Source: an uncultured bacterium
GTDB taxonomy: Bacteria; Bacillota; Clostridia; Oscillospirales; Ruminococcaceae
Direction: 5' to 3'
Assembly (NCBI GenBank): GCA_934875375.1
Contig: CAKXHL010000004.1
Location: 65,054-129,053 of the forward strand
DNA length: 64,000 nt
Position 1 is the first letter of the stretch, and every line of letters starts with the position of its first letter. The position numbers and the translations under genes were made by a program. Positions 1 to 8,514 of this stretch are shown piece after piece. The notes under the pieces are model-generated. The model saw nothing but the letters and a program-made list of their open reading frames with translations, did no database searches and was not told the DNA's origin.

Positions 1-473
1 AGCGAGTAGGACTGAATAAAGAACTGTTTACGATGTATAAATTCCGTTCCATGGTGGTAAACGATCAATCCAATACTGCGTGGAGTACAAACGAGGATCC
101 CCGAAAAACAAAATTTGGCGCATTTATCCGTAAATTTTCCATTGATGAGCTGCCGCAGCTTTACAATGTGTTGAAAGGGGACATGAGTTTAGTGGGTCCA
201 CGGCCGGAACTGCCGTATTTTGTAGAGAACTTTCAAAAAAGCGTTCCGCTTTACATGGTAAAGCATCAGGTGAAGCCTGGCATCACTGGATTGGCTCAGG
301 TCAAAGGTTACCGGGGAGATACTTCTATCCCGAAACGGATTGAATGGGATGTGTATTATATTGAGAACTGGAGTTTGTTTTTAGATATCAAAATCCTGTT
401 TATGACGGTATTCAAAGGACTGCGAAATGAGGAAGTTTTGCCTGTCAGCGAAGAAAAGAAAAAGGAGAAGTAG
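1..473 (+). CDS. Undecaprenyl-phosphate sugar phosphotransferase (bacterial sugar transferase), 5' partial
   Basis: This is the C-terminal part of a membrane glycosyl-1-phosphate transferase that loads the first sugar onto undecaprenyl phosphate and so starts exopolysaccharide or capsule repeat-unit synthesis. The reading frame is open from the window edge (first full codon at base 3) and gives RVGLNKELFTMYKFRSM, so the ATG at 33 is internal and the true start lies outside the window. Family signatures are MYKFRSM, the DELPQL segment, SLVGPRPE and the KPGITGLAQVKGYRG stretch. The catalytic domain is therefore present and only the N-terminal membrane region is missing. The stop lies 2 bases before the next gene, so it is the promoter-proximal member of a three-gene run. 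Family assignment is firm; the sugar transferred cannot be read from sequence. Confidence 0.93.
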   Translation, partial: RVGLNKELFTMYKFRSMVVNDQSNTAWSTNEDPRKTKFGAFIRKFSIDELPQLYNVLKGDMSLVGPRPELPYFVENFQKSVPLYMVKHQVKPGITGLAQVKGYRGDTSIPKRIEWDVYYIENWSLFLDIKILFMTVFKGLRNEEVLPVSEEKKKEK

Positions 474-475
474 CT

Positions 476-2302
476 TTGGAAAAGCGTTTTGTCTGGGCAA
501 TCAGAAAGAAAAATTGGCTGTTTCTTCCGGTTGCGTTTTTGTTAGCGGTTATGCCGGTTGTTATTCGTGCTACCCAGCACTTTTTGAGTGGTGATCTATA
601 CCGCTTATTTTTGACTGGACAAAAAACAGAGCTTTTTTCTCAATACCGCGCCCGCTTTTTATGGATTATGGCGGCGGTTATGCTGATTTTGGTACTGGTA
701 TTTTGGAAAAAGCTTTTTTCTGGAATTGACCGGCTGGGCTGGTTTTATTTTGCAGCTTGCTCCATTTTTTTGCTGTGTCTGGTTTTTTCCACACTTTTGT
801 CCGATCATCAGGATACAGCGTTGTGGGGAATGTACGACAGGGCAGAAGGAATGATCACACAGATTTGTTATTTGATTTTATTTTTTTATACGGCCCGTTC
901 TTATCGGTCGGTGCAGGATTTGAAACTGTTGATGGTGGCAATCGGAATTTTAATTGCAGTGAATACTGTTATGGGTATTTCTCAGTTTGCAGGCAATGAT
1001 TTGATGACCAGCGATTGGATGAACCATTTAGTGGTGCCTGATGATATCGACGGAAGAATCAGTACGCTTCAGTTTGAAAAAGCCAAGATGTACGGTACGG
1101 CCAACCACTATAATTATTTGGGAAGTATCGCGGCTATGACCTTGCCGTTATGTACGGTTCTCGCACTGTTTGAAAAACGCTGGAAGTTTCGGATTCCTTC
1201 TATCCTGGCAGCTCTTTTTTCTTTGATTCTGCTGTTAGGCTCTACCTCGCGAGCTGGCCTCATTGGGGTGGCTGCCGCTGTGGTGTTGGCCGTAATCTTT
1301 TTTCGCCGCTTCCTTATGTGGCATTGGAAATTGGTGCTCTCTGCCGCCGGCGGATTGCTGATTGTAACGGTCGGACTGAATTTTCTTCTGCATAACGCTA
1401 TTTTTGAGCGGATTCCTATGCTTTTTGAAGATATCCGGATTATTTTTTCGGATACATCTGACTTTGACTATAAAGACAATATTCCGGTCAGGGCTGTGGA
1501 AAATACGTCCACAGGCGCTGTTATTACCGTACAGGGAGATGCGTTGTCTCTCTCGGTGGAAAACGGCGAGGTCGTTTTTCGGAATCATGCAGGAACGGAA
1601 GTGCTTTTTACAGAAAATGACGACGGAGTTCTGGTGACACAGGATGACACCTTTGCCGATCTTTCTTTCCGGTCGGTTCAGTCGGCAAAAGGAAATACTT
1701 CTTATACATATCTGCGCCTTCTTTATAACGGAAAGCAGCTGCTCCAGTTTTATTATGACGAGACACAAGTCTATCTTGCAAATACAAATTCCACTGATCC
1801 AATGACATTAAAGGAGCCTCCAATTGCAGCTTGTTTAAAGGGAAAAGAACTGATAGGATCTATGCGCGGCTATATCTGGTCCAGAACCATTCCGATTCTT
1901 CCGCACTACTTGGTGCTGGGCGCCGGGCCGGATTGCTTTTTGTACGAATTTCCGCAGGATGATGTATTGGGTAAGTTGTATGCTTACGGTACAGGCAGTA
2001 TCGTTGTCGATAAGCCGCATAATTTGTATTTGCAGATTTTTGTCAATGAAGGAGGAATTGCTCTCCTGGCATTTTTGTCGGTCTGCATTATTTATCTGTG
2101 GGACTGTTTTCGCTTGTATGGAGGAAAAAGGCAGGATCCAAACGGCCTGCGGGGCATTGCAGTGGGGCTGGGTGTTGCCGGCTATCTGTTTGCCGGATTT
2201 TTTAATGATTCCACCGTTATGACTTCAACTATATTTTGGATTTTGTTAGGCGTTGGTGTTGGTATGAACCGGCAATATCGAAAAGAAAGCGTGGGACTGT
2301 AA
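476..2302 (+). CDS. O-antigen ligase / polysaccharide polymerase-like membrane protein
   Basis: This 608-residue polytopic membrane protein is of the O-antigen ligase/Wzy type and probably polymerises or attaches repeat units made by the flanking glycosyltransferases. Hydrophobic segments run through residues about 15-310 and resume near 535-600. Between them sits a long polar, beta-rich insertion (about residues 315-460) placed before the HNLYLQIFVNEGG segment, which resembles the conserved loop of the family. The start is a TTG at 476, chosen because AAAGGAGA lies just upstream and no ATG fits. It begins 2 bases after the sugar transferase stop, and its own stop shares one base with the next start (TAATG), so the three genes are cotranscribed. 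Polymerase versus ligase activity is not decidable here. Confidence 0.85.
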   Translation: MEKRFVWAIRKKNWLFLPVAFLLAVMPVVIRATQHFLSGDLYRLFLTGQKTELFSQYRARFLWIMAAVMLILVLVFWKKLFSGIDRLGWFYFAACSIFLLCLVFSTLLSDHQDTALWGMYDRAEGMITQICYLILFFYTARSYRSVQDLKLLMVAIGILIAVNTVMGISQFAGNDLMTSDWMNHLVVPDDIDGRISTLQFEKAKMYGTANHYNYLGSIAAMTLPLCTVLALFEKRWKFRIPSILAALFSLILLLGSTSRAGLIGVAAAVVLAVIFFRRFLMWHWKLVLSAAGGLLIVTVGLNFLLHNAIFERIPMLFEDIRIIFSDTSDFDYKDNIPVRAVENTSTGAVITVQGDALSLSVENGEVVFRNHAGTEVLFTENDDGVLVTQDDTFADLSFRSVQSAKGNTSYTYLRLLYNGKQLLQFYYDETQVYLANTNSTDPMTLKEPPIAACLKGKELIGSMRGYIWSRTIPILPHYLVLGAGPDCFLYEFPQDDVLGKLYAYGTGSIVVDKPHNLYLQIFVNEGGIALLAFLSVCIIYLWDCFRLYGGKRQDPNGLRGIAVGLGVAGYLFAGFFNDSTVMTSTIFWILLGVGVGMNRQYRKESVGL

Positions 2303-3444
2303 TGGCAAAAAAAATCCTGTATGTGGCTTCAACATTCGGACATTTAAAAACGTTTCACATTCCTTATTTAAACGAGCTTTTGGCTCAGGGCAACGAGGTG
2401 CATGTTATGGGCGCGGGTGATCCTGTCGGCCTGCCGGACGGTGTAACAGCGATCCCGATGCCATTTGAAAAAAAGATGACTTCTCTGGGCAATTTTAAAT
2501 GCGCGTACCGGATTCGAAAGCTGATTCGTAAGGAAGAATATGATTTAGTCAGCGTCCATACTTCGCTGGCAGCGTTTTTTACACGATTGGGGATTTTGTT
2601 TAGCGGACGGAAACCTTGGGTTATCAATACCGTACACGGGTATTTATTTGATGAAAACACCCCCTGGAAAAAGCGTATTGTTTTGCTGGCGGCAGAAAAG
2701 CTGACCCGACCGGTAACGAATGTGGTAGCGGTGATGAACCGGCAGGATGAACAGATTGCACAGAAATATCGTTTGTATCAAGATCAGCTGATTTTGATAG
2801 ACGGTATGGGGATTGACGTTGCCCGATTTGAAAAAAATGATAAAACCATCGCCGCGGTACAAGCGCTACAGCGGGAGTATTTTCTTTCCCCGCAGGAGTT
2901 TGTTATGGTATGCGCGGCGGAATTTTCTGACCGGAAAAATCAGATGTTTTTGGTTCGGGCGATGCAGCGGCTGAAACAGGAAGGTCTCCCGTGCCGTTTG
3001 ATTTTGGTAGGAGATGGGGAACGATTTGAGCGGACAAAATCTTTAGCCGTTCAGCTTTCGGTGCGCAAGGAAATCCGTTTTCCGGGGTATACACGGGAAT
3101 TGGCGCCCTATTTCTATCTGGCGGATGCAAGTGTATCTGCCAGCAGGATTGAAGGATTGCCGTTTCAGATCATGGAAGCCATGGCCTGCGGGCTCCCTGT
3201 TATCGCAAGCCGGGTAAAGGGACACGAAGATTTGGTAGAGCCAGATGTCAACGGTTTGCTGTTTGATTTTGATGATGAAGAAATGTTTTGTCAAGCTGTC
3301 CGGCGTTTGTACGAAGATAAAAAATTAAGAGAACAGATGGGACAGGCAGGGAAGGAAAAGGTGCAACGATATCGGCTGGAAACCGTTCTGCCGGAAAACA
3401 TGAAAAAATTATATATTCAACCGACTCAGAAACAGAAATCATAA
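2302..3444 (+). CDS. Glycosyltransferase family 4 (GT-B fold), exopolysaccharide synthesis
   Basis: This is a cytoplasmic retaining glycosyltransferase of 380 residues, expected to add a sugar from a nucleotide donor to the lipid-linked repeat unit. The N-terminal half begins MAKKILYVASTFGHLKTFH, typical of the EpsD-like acceptor domain. The C-terminal half has the donor-site pattern ASRIEGLPFQIMEAMACGLP with the conserved glutamates, then a nucleotide-sugar-binding tail. The frame is open further upstream, to 2236, but that part overlaps the polymerase gene. The ATG at 2302 overlaps the preceding stop by one base and matches the family N-terminus, so it is used here. It is last in the cluster and is followed at once by a strong terminator. 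Donor and acceptor are unknown. Confidence 0.9.
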   Translation: MAKKILYVASTFGHLKTFHIPYLNELLAQGNEVHVMGAGDPVGLPDGVTAIPMPFEKKMTSLGNFKCAYRIRKLIRKEEYDLVSVHTSLAAFFTRLGILFSGRKPWVINTVHGYLFDENTPWKKRIVLLAAEKLTRPVTNVVAVMNRQDEQIAQKYRLYQDQLILIDGMGIDVARFEKNDKTIAAVQALQREYFLSPQEFVMVCAAEFSDRKNQMFLVRAMQRLKQEGLPCRLILVGDGERFERTKSLAVQLSVRKEIRFPGYTRELAPYFYLADASVSASRIEGLPFQIMEAMACGLPVIASRVKGHEDLVEPDVNGLLFDFDDEEMFCQAVRRLYEDKKLREQMGQAGKEKVQRYRLETVLPENMKKLYIQPTQKQKS

Positions 3445-3480
3445 ATAACGCAGCAGGCTTTTGCCTGCTGCGTTATTATT
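3444..3480 (+). terminator. Rho-independent terminator of the polysaccharide cluster
   Basis: A 15-bp perfect inverted repeat (3444-3458 with 3463-3477) around a TTTT loop starts at the last base of the glycosyltransferase stop. It is GC-rich in the middle (CGCAGCAGGC) and followed by a short T-rich stretch. Confidence 0.9.
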
Positions 3481-3562
3481 ATCCGAAAATCGAAAATGCC
3501 TGACAAAAATTTTTTCAAACGGCTTGAAATATTCAAAAATTGCGGTTTAAAAAGGAAAATGA

Positions 3563-3591
3563 TTGACAAATCCGCCCAGATATTTTACAAT
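3563..3591 (+). promoter_or_regulatory. Sigma-A-type promoter of the blaI-M56 pair
   Basis: TTGACA at 3563-3568 and TACAAT at 3586-3591 are separated by 17 bases. The -10 element itself contains a TACA half-site like those bound by BlaI-type repressors, and a full operator follows 15 bases downstream. Confidence 0.8.
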
Positions 3592-3605
3592 GAAGAAAAA
3601 TAACA

Positions 3606-3617
3606 CTACAAATGTAG
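3606..3617. promoter_or_regulatory. BlaI/MecI-type operator (TACA-N2-TGTA)
   Basis: CTACAAATGTAG is a palindrome (arms CTACA/TGTAG) containing TACA-AA-TGTA, which matches the TACA/TGTA dyad core known for BlaI and MecI operators. It lies between the promoter and the ribosome site of the BlaI-family gene, where bound repressor would block transcription. Autoregulation is inferred from position. Confidence 0.72.
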
Positions 3618-3628
3618 GAGAATATCAT

Positions 3629-4009
3629 ATGAAAATGAGAAAACTGCCGGAATCAGAATTGGAGATCATGATTGCATTATGGGAGGCAGACGGCCCAGTG
3701 CCGCGCAATTACTTCGATAAAAAATTGAAAGAGAGGAAAAACTGGGCCGACTCTACGATTTTAAGCTTACTGGGCCGACTGCAGGAAAAGGGATTTTTGT
3801 CCTGCAGTAAACAGGGCAATCGTAATCTTTATATGCCGCTTGTTTCAGAGGAAGAATATCTGGCTTATGAAAATCGAAGTTTTCTTCAAAAACTTCACGG
3901 TAATTCGATTCGGAACCTGGTGGCTTCGATGGTAGAAAGCAGGGATTTGACACAGTCTGATTTGGATGATTTACAGCATTATCTGGATCAGATGAAAAAG
4001 GAGGAGTAA
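3629..4009 (+). CDS. BlaI/MecI/CopY-family transcriptional repressor
   Basis: This 126-residue winged-helix repressor has the family N-terminus (LPESELEIMIALWEADGPVP), a recognition-helix region (NWADSTILSLLGRLQEKGFL) and a C-terminal dimerisation helix. In characterised BlaI/MecI systems the repressor is cleaved or released when the partner membrane protease senses its signal. Here the protease follows after 3 bases. The frame is open from 3563, but that codon overlaps the -35 box; the ATG at 3629 has AGGAG 8 bases upstream and gives the family-length protein. A matching operator precedes the gene. The inducing signal need not be a beta-lactam. Confidence 0.92.
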   Translation: MKMRKLPESELEIMIALWEADGPVPRNYFDKKLKERKNWADSTILSLLGRLQEKGFLSCSKQGNRNLYMPLVSEEEYLAYENRSFLQKLHGNSIRNLVASMVESRDLTQSDLDDLQHYLDQMKKEE

Positions 4010-4012
4010 CCT

Positions 4013-6625
4013 ATGGAGGGTCTGTTTGCGAATCTTATGCGTGTTACGCTGAATATGTCCGCATTGGCGGCCCTGACTTTGCTTTGCACTCCTCTTTTAA
4101 AAAAGAGATATTCGGCTAATTGGCGTTATTGGGTGTGGATGGTCATAGCGATACGCCTTTTGATCCCTTTTCAAATGCCGGCAATTGAACTGCCGGATTT
4201 AAAAGAGCCTTTTCAAGCGGTGCTTTCTTCGGCCTGGCCCGAACAGAAGAATCAGAAGTTGCCGGCTGCTTTGGAAGAAGGCAACCAGGCCTACCGGGAA
4301 GAAGATATTCCCCAAAATCTCTCAGAGCAGCAAAACAATATAATTGTGGGCTCTCCTGCACCCAATAAGGCGGTGGAGGGAGCGGCAGAATCTTTGCAGT
4401 TGGATTGGAAAACGAAACTAAGAGACTTTCCTTGGCAGAAAACAGGTTTGATTATTTGGGCCTTGGGAGCAGTGGTAGTATTTGCGGCTCACTTGGCATC
4501 CTACCAGAGAATGTGGCATGTGTTGCGCGCCTATGCCCAGCCGATGGAGGATCCTGCATGTCGGACTGCCTGGGAAGAAATAAAAAAGGAACAGGGGTAT
4601 CGAGGGCCGTTGCGTCTAATGCGCTGTTCAGCAGCGTCTTCTCCAATGGTATGCGGCTTGTTCCGGCCTTTGCTGTTGCTTCCTTGTCAAAAATATTCTA
4701 ATTTAACCCTTCAAATGATTTTTCGTCATGAATTGGTTCATATAATGCGCCATGATCTGTGGTATAAACTTTTGCTGCTTGCGGCATCCACAGTTCACTG
4801 GTTTAATCCAATCATTCATTGGTTGGTTCGTGCGGCGGATCGGGATTTGGAGATATCCTGCGACGAAAAGGTGACTTGCCGAAAGAATAGAGATTTTCGT
4901 GCTCAGTACAGTGAAGCAATTTTCGCGGTACTGCAGCAGGGGGTAGGGCGGCATTTCCTGTTTACTACCAGCTTTTGCAATGAGAAAAAGACGTTGATGC
5001 AGCGCTTTTCCGCGATATTTGACACCAATCGCAAGCATCGAGGCGTTGTGGCAATGAGCATGGTTTTGGTTGTTTGTCTGCTTACTGGCAGCCTGATTGG
5101 ATGTCAGGCATCTTCTGGGAAGCAGTCATCTTTGTCAGAAAATTTGACTTCTTCGGTGCTTTCTGTCGGCGATACTGTTGTAGATGTGAAAGAAGAGGCG
5201 CTGGCTCAGATGGATTGGACTGCTTTGCTGTATGAAGAATATGCGTTTGGACATGATTTAGACGAGTTTCAGGCCCCGGAAGCGGATACGAGCATGGGAT
5301 TCGGTTATTTAAAGGAAAAGGAGCGACTGGAACCCTATTTGGATGCAACAAACCAAGCGTATGGAATAAAAGCAAACCTACTAATCGGGATCCGGAATTT
5401 CTTTATATCATCACCCAGTGAGCTGGTTCAAGAGGACGAAATCAATTGGTTTGCCGGAGAAGGTTGGGGGATTGATCAGCTTGGTTTTACGCTGGAGCCA
5501 AGCAGTGTGCGGCAGGAAACAGATGGCGACATTATCATTGACTACCGGCGTATAGCCGATAAAGCCTTGCTACGGCCGGTGCGCTATATATTTCGGCCTG
5601 TTCTGGTGGAATCGGTTCCAGAGGCGCTGAAAGAGGATTTTTCAGAAGGAGATATTGTCTACCAAGTCGTCAGCGTACAAAATCTGAATATGGAGCAGTT
5701 GCCGCAACGACAGGCCATAGAAATATCCAATGCCCAGGAATTGCTGCAGGCAGCCGAGCGAATAAACGCGGGCGGATGGCTGAATCAGTATGATACTTAT
5801 ATCCTGACCGCGGACATTGATCTGTCTGGTGTTTCGTTTACCCCCATGGGACAGAATGAGCGGTATCTGGGCCATTGGGACGATGATGATGCCAGAGATC
5901 CCACTTTGCGGGGGTTTAACGGTGTTTTTGATGGGCAGGGCCATACGATTTTTGGGCTGCGCCTGGCGGCGGAAGGACAGGATTATTTGATGAATTCAGA
6001 CTATGCTGTTGACGGCATCGGCCTGTTCAGTCTCATTGGTACAGAGGGCGTGGTAAAGAATCTAAATCTGAAGGACTGTGTGGTGACCTCTCCGTGCCGG
6101 TATGACGCAGAATATGGATCGGCAGGCCTCATGGCGGGAAGCTGTAATGGAACGCTGGAATCCGTTTCGGTGGAGGGAACGGTAGAAGGCGGTTACGAGG
6201 TAGGAGGCGTTGCGGGCCAAATAGGAGGCAATGCCAATTCCTGTACCGCTTCGGTAACGGTCAGCGGATATGGCGAGGTTGGAGCTTTCGCAGGTTCCTT
6301 TTGCGATGGTGTTTTAGAAGATTGTACCGCCTCAGGACAGGTCCGTGCCGTTCCAGCGCAGGATGCAGCTGCATATGATGGATTACCTACCGCAATCGGT
6401 GGTTTTATCGGCTTCAGCGTGCAAGGAACAGTAATCAACTGCGAGTCCTCCGTCTACATTTCAACAATGGTCAGTTCTAACCGGGTTGGTGCTTTTGCCG
6501 GATACGTTCAAAGTTTCCGGGCAGAAAACTGCATTTACGATGAACAAAAAGCACCGGGATGGGAAGTCGTTGATGTCGTATATAATACGTCTCCAGGGGA
6601 CCGGCAGGACATTCGAGCGGCGTAA
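4013..6625 (+). CDS. BlaR1/MecR1-like M56 membrane metallopeptidase with GLUG-repeat C-terminal region
   Basis: This 870-residue protein has an N-terminal M56 module with membrane helices near residues 10-30, 37-55 and 143-163. The zinc site is H239-E-L-V-H243, with a further acidic motif DLEISCDE near 278-285. A helix near 345-365 ends in SLIGC, suggesting the rest is outside the cell. Residues about 380-570 resemble nothing I recognise. From about 560 to 850 there are glycine-rich GLUG-type repeats (for example VEGGYEVGGVAGQIGG, GEVGAFAGS, TAIGGFIGF, NRVGAFAGY). No penicillin-binding SxxK sensor domain is evident, so the tail probably replaces it. It is coupled to the BlaI-type repressor (AAGGAGG, 3-base gap) and ends at a strong terminator. 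Signal transduction is inferred. Confidence 0.88.
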   Translation: MEGLFANLMRVTLNMSALAALTLLCTPLLKKRYSANWRYWVWMVIAIRLLIPFQMPAIELPDLKEPFQAVLSSAWPEQKNQKLPAALEEGNQAYREEDIPQNLSEQQNNIIVGSPAPNKAVEGAAESLQLDWKTKLRDFPWQKTGLIIWALGAVVVFAAHLASYQRMWHVLRAYAQPMEDPACRTAWEEIKKEQGYRGPLRLMRCSAASSPMVCGLFRPLLLLPCQKYSNLTLQMIFRHELVHIMRHDLWYKLLLLAASTVHWFNPIIHWLVRAADRDLEISCDEKVTCRKNRDFRAQYSEAIFAVLQQGVGRHFLFTTSFCNEKKTLMQRFSAIFDTNRKHRGVVAMSMVLVVCLLTGSLIGCQASSGKQSSLSENLTSSVLSVGDTVVDVKEEALAQMDWTALLYEEYAFGHDLDEFQAPEADTSMGFGYLKEKERLEPYLDATNQAYGIKANLLIGIRNFFISSPSELVQEDEINWFAGEGWGIDQLGFTLEPSSVRQETDGDIIIDYRRIADKALLRPVRYIFRPVLVESVPEALKEDFSEGDIVYQVVSVQNLNMEQLPQRQAIEISNAQELLQAAERINAGGWLNQYDTYILTADIDLSGVSFTPMGQNERYLGHWDDDDARDPTLRGFNGVFDGQGHTIFGLRLAAEGQDYLMNSDYAVDGIGLFSLIGTEGVVKNLNLKDCVVTSPCRYDAEYGSAGLMAGSCNGTLESVSVEGTVEGGYEVGGVAGQIGGNANSCTASVTVSGYGEVGAFAGSFCDGVLEDCTASGQVRAVPAQDAAAYDGLPTAIGGFIGFSVQGTVINCESSVYISTMVSSNRVGAFAGYVQSFRAENCIYDEQKAPGWEVVDVVYNTSPGDRQDIRAA

Positions 6626-6636
6626 AAAACAATATC

Positions 6637-6669
6637 AAAAAAGGAGATCTGAATCAGATCTCCTTTTTT
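6637..6669 (+). terminator. Terminator after the M56 gene
   Basis: A 14-bp perfect stem (6637-6650 with 6656-6669) closes a 5-base loop. The stem ends in TTTTTT, a classical intrinsic terminator 11 bases after the stop codon. Confidence 0.9.
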
Positions 6670-7006
6670 AATCATCCATTCTGCCGGATAAGTTGTGAAA
6701 ATTCCGCCAGAGTTTCTGTAAGAGATGCTCTCAAAGAACTTTGTATTACTATGTAAAAAAATAGTTACTTAGAAATAAAATAATATCTTGTTTCTGTAAA
6801 GCAATAACGGTAAAATAAAGTCATTCTGATAGAAATCAACTTTCAAAAGGGTCGTTTTCAAGTGCAGTTTAGAATTTTTATCGTTTGCTTTTTTGCAGCT
6901 ACCCGACATGAAACTTGATTTTACACGAAAAAATGCTATACTGAAAAAGTATTTTATTGGTATAAAAAGCATAAAAATGCAGACTTTTGGTTGGAGGTTG
7001 TTGGAT
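6670..7006. other. AT-rich intergenic region with the DUF401 promoter
   Basis: No credible coding sequence is visible in these 337 bases. The only feature recognised is a promoter near its right end. The short open frames are AT-rich and lack ribosome sites. Confidence 0.6.
6915..6942 (+). promoter_or_regulatory. Promoter of the DUF401 membrane protein gene
   Basis: TTGATT at 6915-6920 and TATACT at 6937-6942 are 16 bases apart. Because this promoter lies downstream of the leftmost possible ATG (6893), it argues that translation begins later, near 7007. Confidence 0.65.
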
Positions 7007-8251
7007 TTGGATGGTTTTTCTTTGATGACTTTTTGGGCGCAGTATGGAGAATTTATCAAATTGGCGCTCATTTTTGTTGCGATCATTATTCTGTTAAAAT
7101 TTAAAATTCCATTGTCCGGCGCCATTGGAATTGGCGCGGTGCTGACGGTAGCCCTTTATGGTATTCCCGTTCTGGATTCGTTGATGATTGCCGGGAAATC
7201 CATGATCAGCGAAGCCACGATTATGGTTCTTCTCAACTGTTATCTCATTACCTTTTTGCAGCGTATGATGGAACTGCGCGGCCATTTGGATTTGGCGCAG
7301 CGCTCTCTTTCCCGGCTTTTCAACAGCCGCCGGGTCAATGCGTCAATCGCTCCGGTTTTTATCGGGTTACTGCCGTCGCCCGGCGCTATTTTTATCGCAG
7401 GTTCCATGGTAGACACCGCCTGTGGGGATTACATTAGCAAAGAGGATAAAACATTTGTTGCGTCCTACTTTCGCCATATTCCCGAAAGTTTTCTGCCGAC
7501 CTATTCCTCCATCATTTTGGCCTGTCAGCTGACGGGCGTGCAAATGGGCGCCTTCGTTCTGGGAATGGTGCCGATGGTGGCCTGCCTGATGCTATTGGGG
7601 TATTTATTTTATTTGCGAAAAGTGCCAAAAGAAACAGGAGAAGCCGCTTCAACCGATAAATTGGCAGATTTGCAAAGCCTTTGCCGCAGTTTATGGACGA
7701 TTGCGGTTATCATCCTTTTAATTGTCGTATTGAATGTGCCGGTGTATATAGCGACGGTGGGAGTTATCATTGTGTATTTCTTTACCAGCCGTTTTACTTG
7801 GCAGGAGATCAAGCTGTTTTTTCTGTCCGCATTGGAAGCTCGTATTGTCATCAATACCTTTGTAGTTATGATTTTTAAAGATCTTTTAACGCATACCAAC
7901 GTAATCACCGCTTTGCCAGGATTGTTTGAGGCGCTGCCCATCCCCAGTTTTTTGGTTTTTGGCTTGATCTTTTTCGTCGGTACCATTGTTGCAGGTTCTA
8001 CGGCGATCATCACCTTATGCCTGCCTATGGCATTTGCGGCAGTTTCCGGCGCGGGTATGCCTCTCATGGTGTTTTTGATGAGCTGTACTTACGCGGCCAT
8101 GCAGATTTCTCCTACGCATTTGTGCCTTACCTTGGCATGCGAGCATTTTAAAACGGATTTTGGAGCATTGGTCAAACGAACGTTACCAGTTATTGGAATT
8201 TTTTATGTGATTTTGACCGGATACTACATACTTTTAAATTTATTTTTTTAA
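7007..8251 (+). CDS. DUF401-family polytopic membrane protein (transporter-like)
   Basis: This integral membrane protein of about 414 residues has many hydrophobic helices and the conserved central motif GLLPSPGAIFIAGSMVD followed by SYFRHIPESFLPTYSS, which I associate with the DUF401 family of predicted permeases. A second polar motif, GSTAIITLCLP, lies near the C-terminus. Family members are uncharacterised or loosely likened to anion or antiporter carriers, so no substrate is proposed. The start is uncertain: TTG at 7007 has TGGAGG 9 bases upstream, TTG at 7001 is possible, and the first downstream ATG is at 7025. The gene appears monocistronic, with its own promoter and terminator. Confidence 0.82.
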   Translation: MDGFSLMTFWAQYGEFIKLALIFVAIIILLKFKIPLSGAIGIGAVLTVALYGIPVLDSLMIAGKSMISEATIMVLLNCYLITFLQRMMELRGHLDLAQRSLSRLFNSRRVNASIAPVFIGLLPSPGAIFIAGSMVDTACGDYISKEDKTFVASYFRHIPESFLPTYSSIILACQLTGVQMGAFVLGMVPMVACLMLLGYLFYLRKVPKETGEAASTDKLADLQSLCRSLWTIAVIILLIVVLNVPVYIATVGVIIVYFFTSRFTWQEIKLFFLSALEARIVINTFVVMIFKDLLTHTNVITALPGLFEALPIPSFLVFGLIFFVGTIVAGSTAIITLCLPMAFAAVSGAGMPLMVFLMSCTYAAMQISPTHLCLTLACEHFKTDFGALVKRTLPVIGIFYVILTGYYILLNLFF

Positions 8252-8266
8252 TCGCTTTTTACGTGG

Positions 8267-8297
8267 GTACAGCTGCGAAAAGGCTGTGCTCTTTTTA
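8267..8297 (+). terminator. Probable terminator of the DUF401 gene
   Basis: GTACAGC (8267-8273) pairs with GCTGTGC (8283-8289), one wobble included. TCTTTTTA follows directly. The stem is moderate in strength. Confidence 0.6.
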
Positions 8298-8433
8298 TTT
8301 GGCAGAAAATCATGTGGCAGAGTGCTGTTTTACCTTTCTCTTTTACAGGCAAAGAAAACAATGAGTTTTTTATAAAATCCGCAGAGAAATATGAAAAATA
8401 CTACGGGCCTTTTTATCGCTTGGATTATCATAT

Positions 8434-8478
8434 AAAAACCTGGCTTTGCAGACAATCTGTCTGCAAAGCCAGGTTTTT
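8434..8478. terminator. Bidirectional terminator between the DUF401 gene and gltX
   Basis: A 21-bp perfect inverted repeat (8434-8454 with 8458-8478) has a 3-base loop. A runs lead and T runs end it, so it can stop transcription from both sides; it mainly serves gltX on the minus strand, whose stop is 37 bases away. Confidence 0.9.
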
Positions 8479-8514
8479 AATTTCTGATATTTGAATAGCC
8501 AAGCAATCTGTTTA

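Noticed and set aside
8312..8494. 60-codon frame after the DUF401 gene
   Set aside because: It runs through the arms of the 21-bp terminator hairpin and has no ribosome site.
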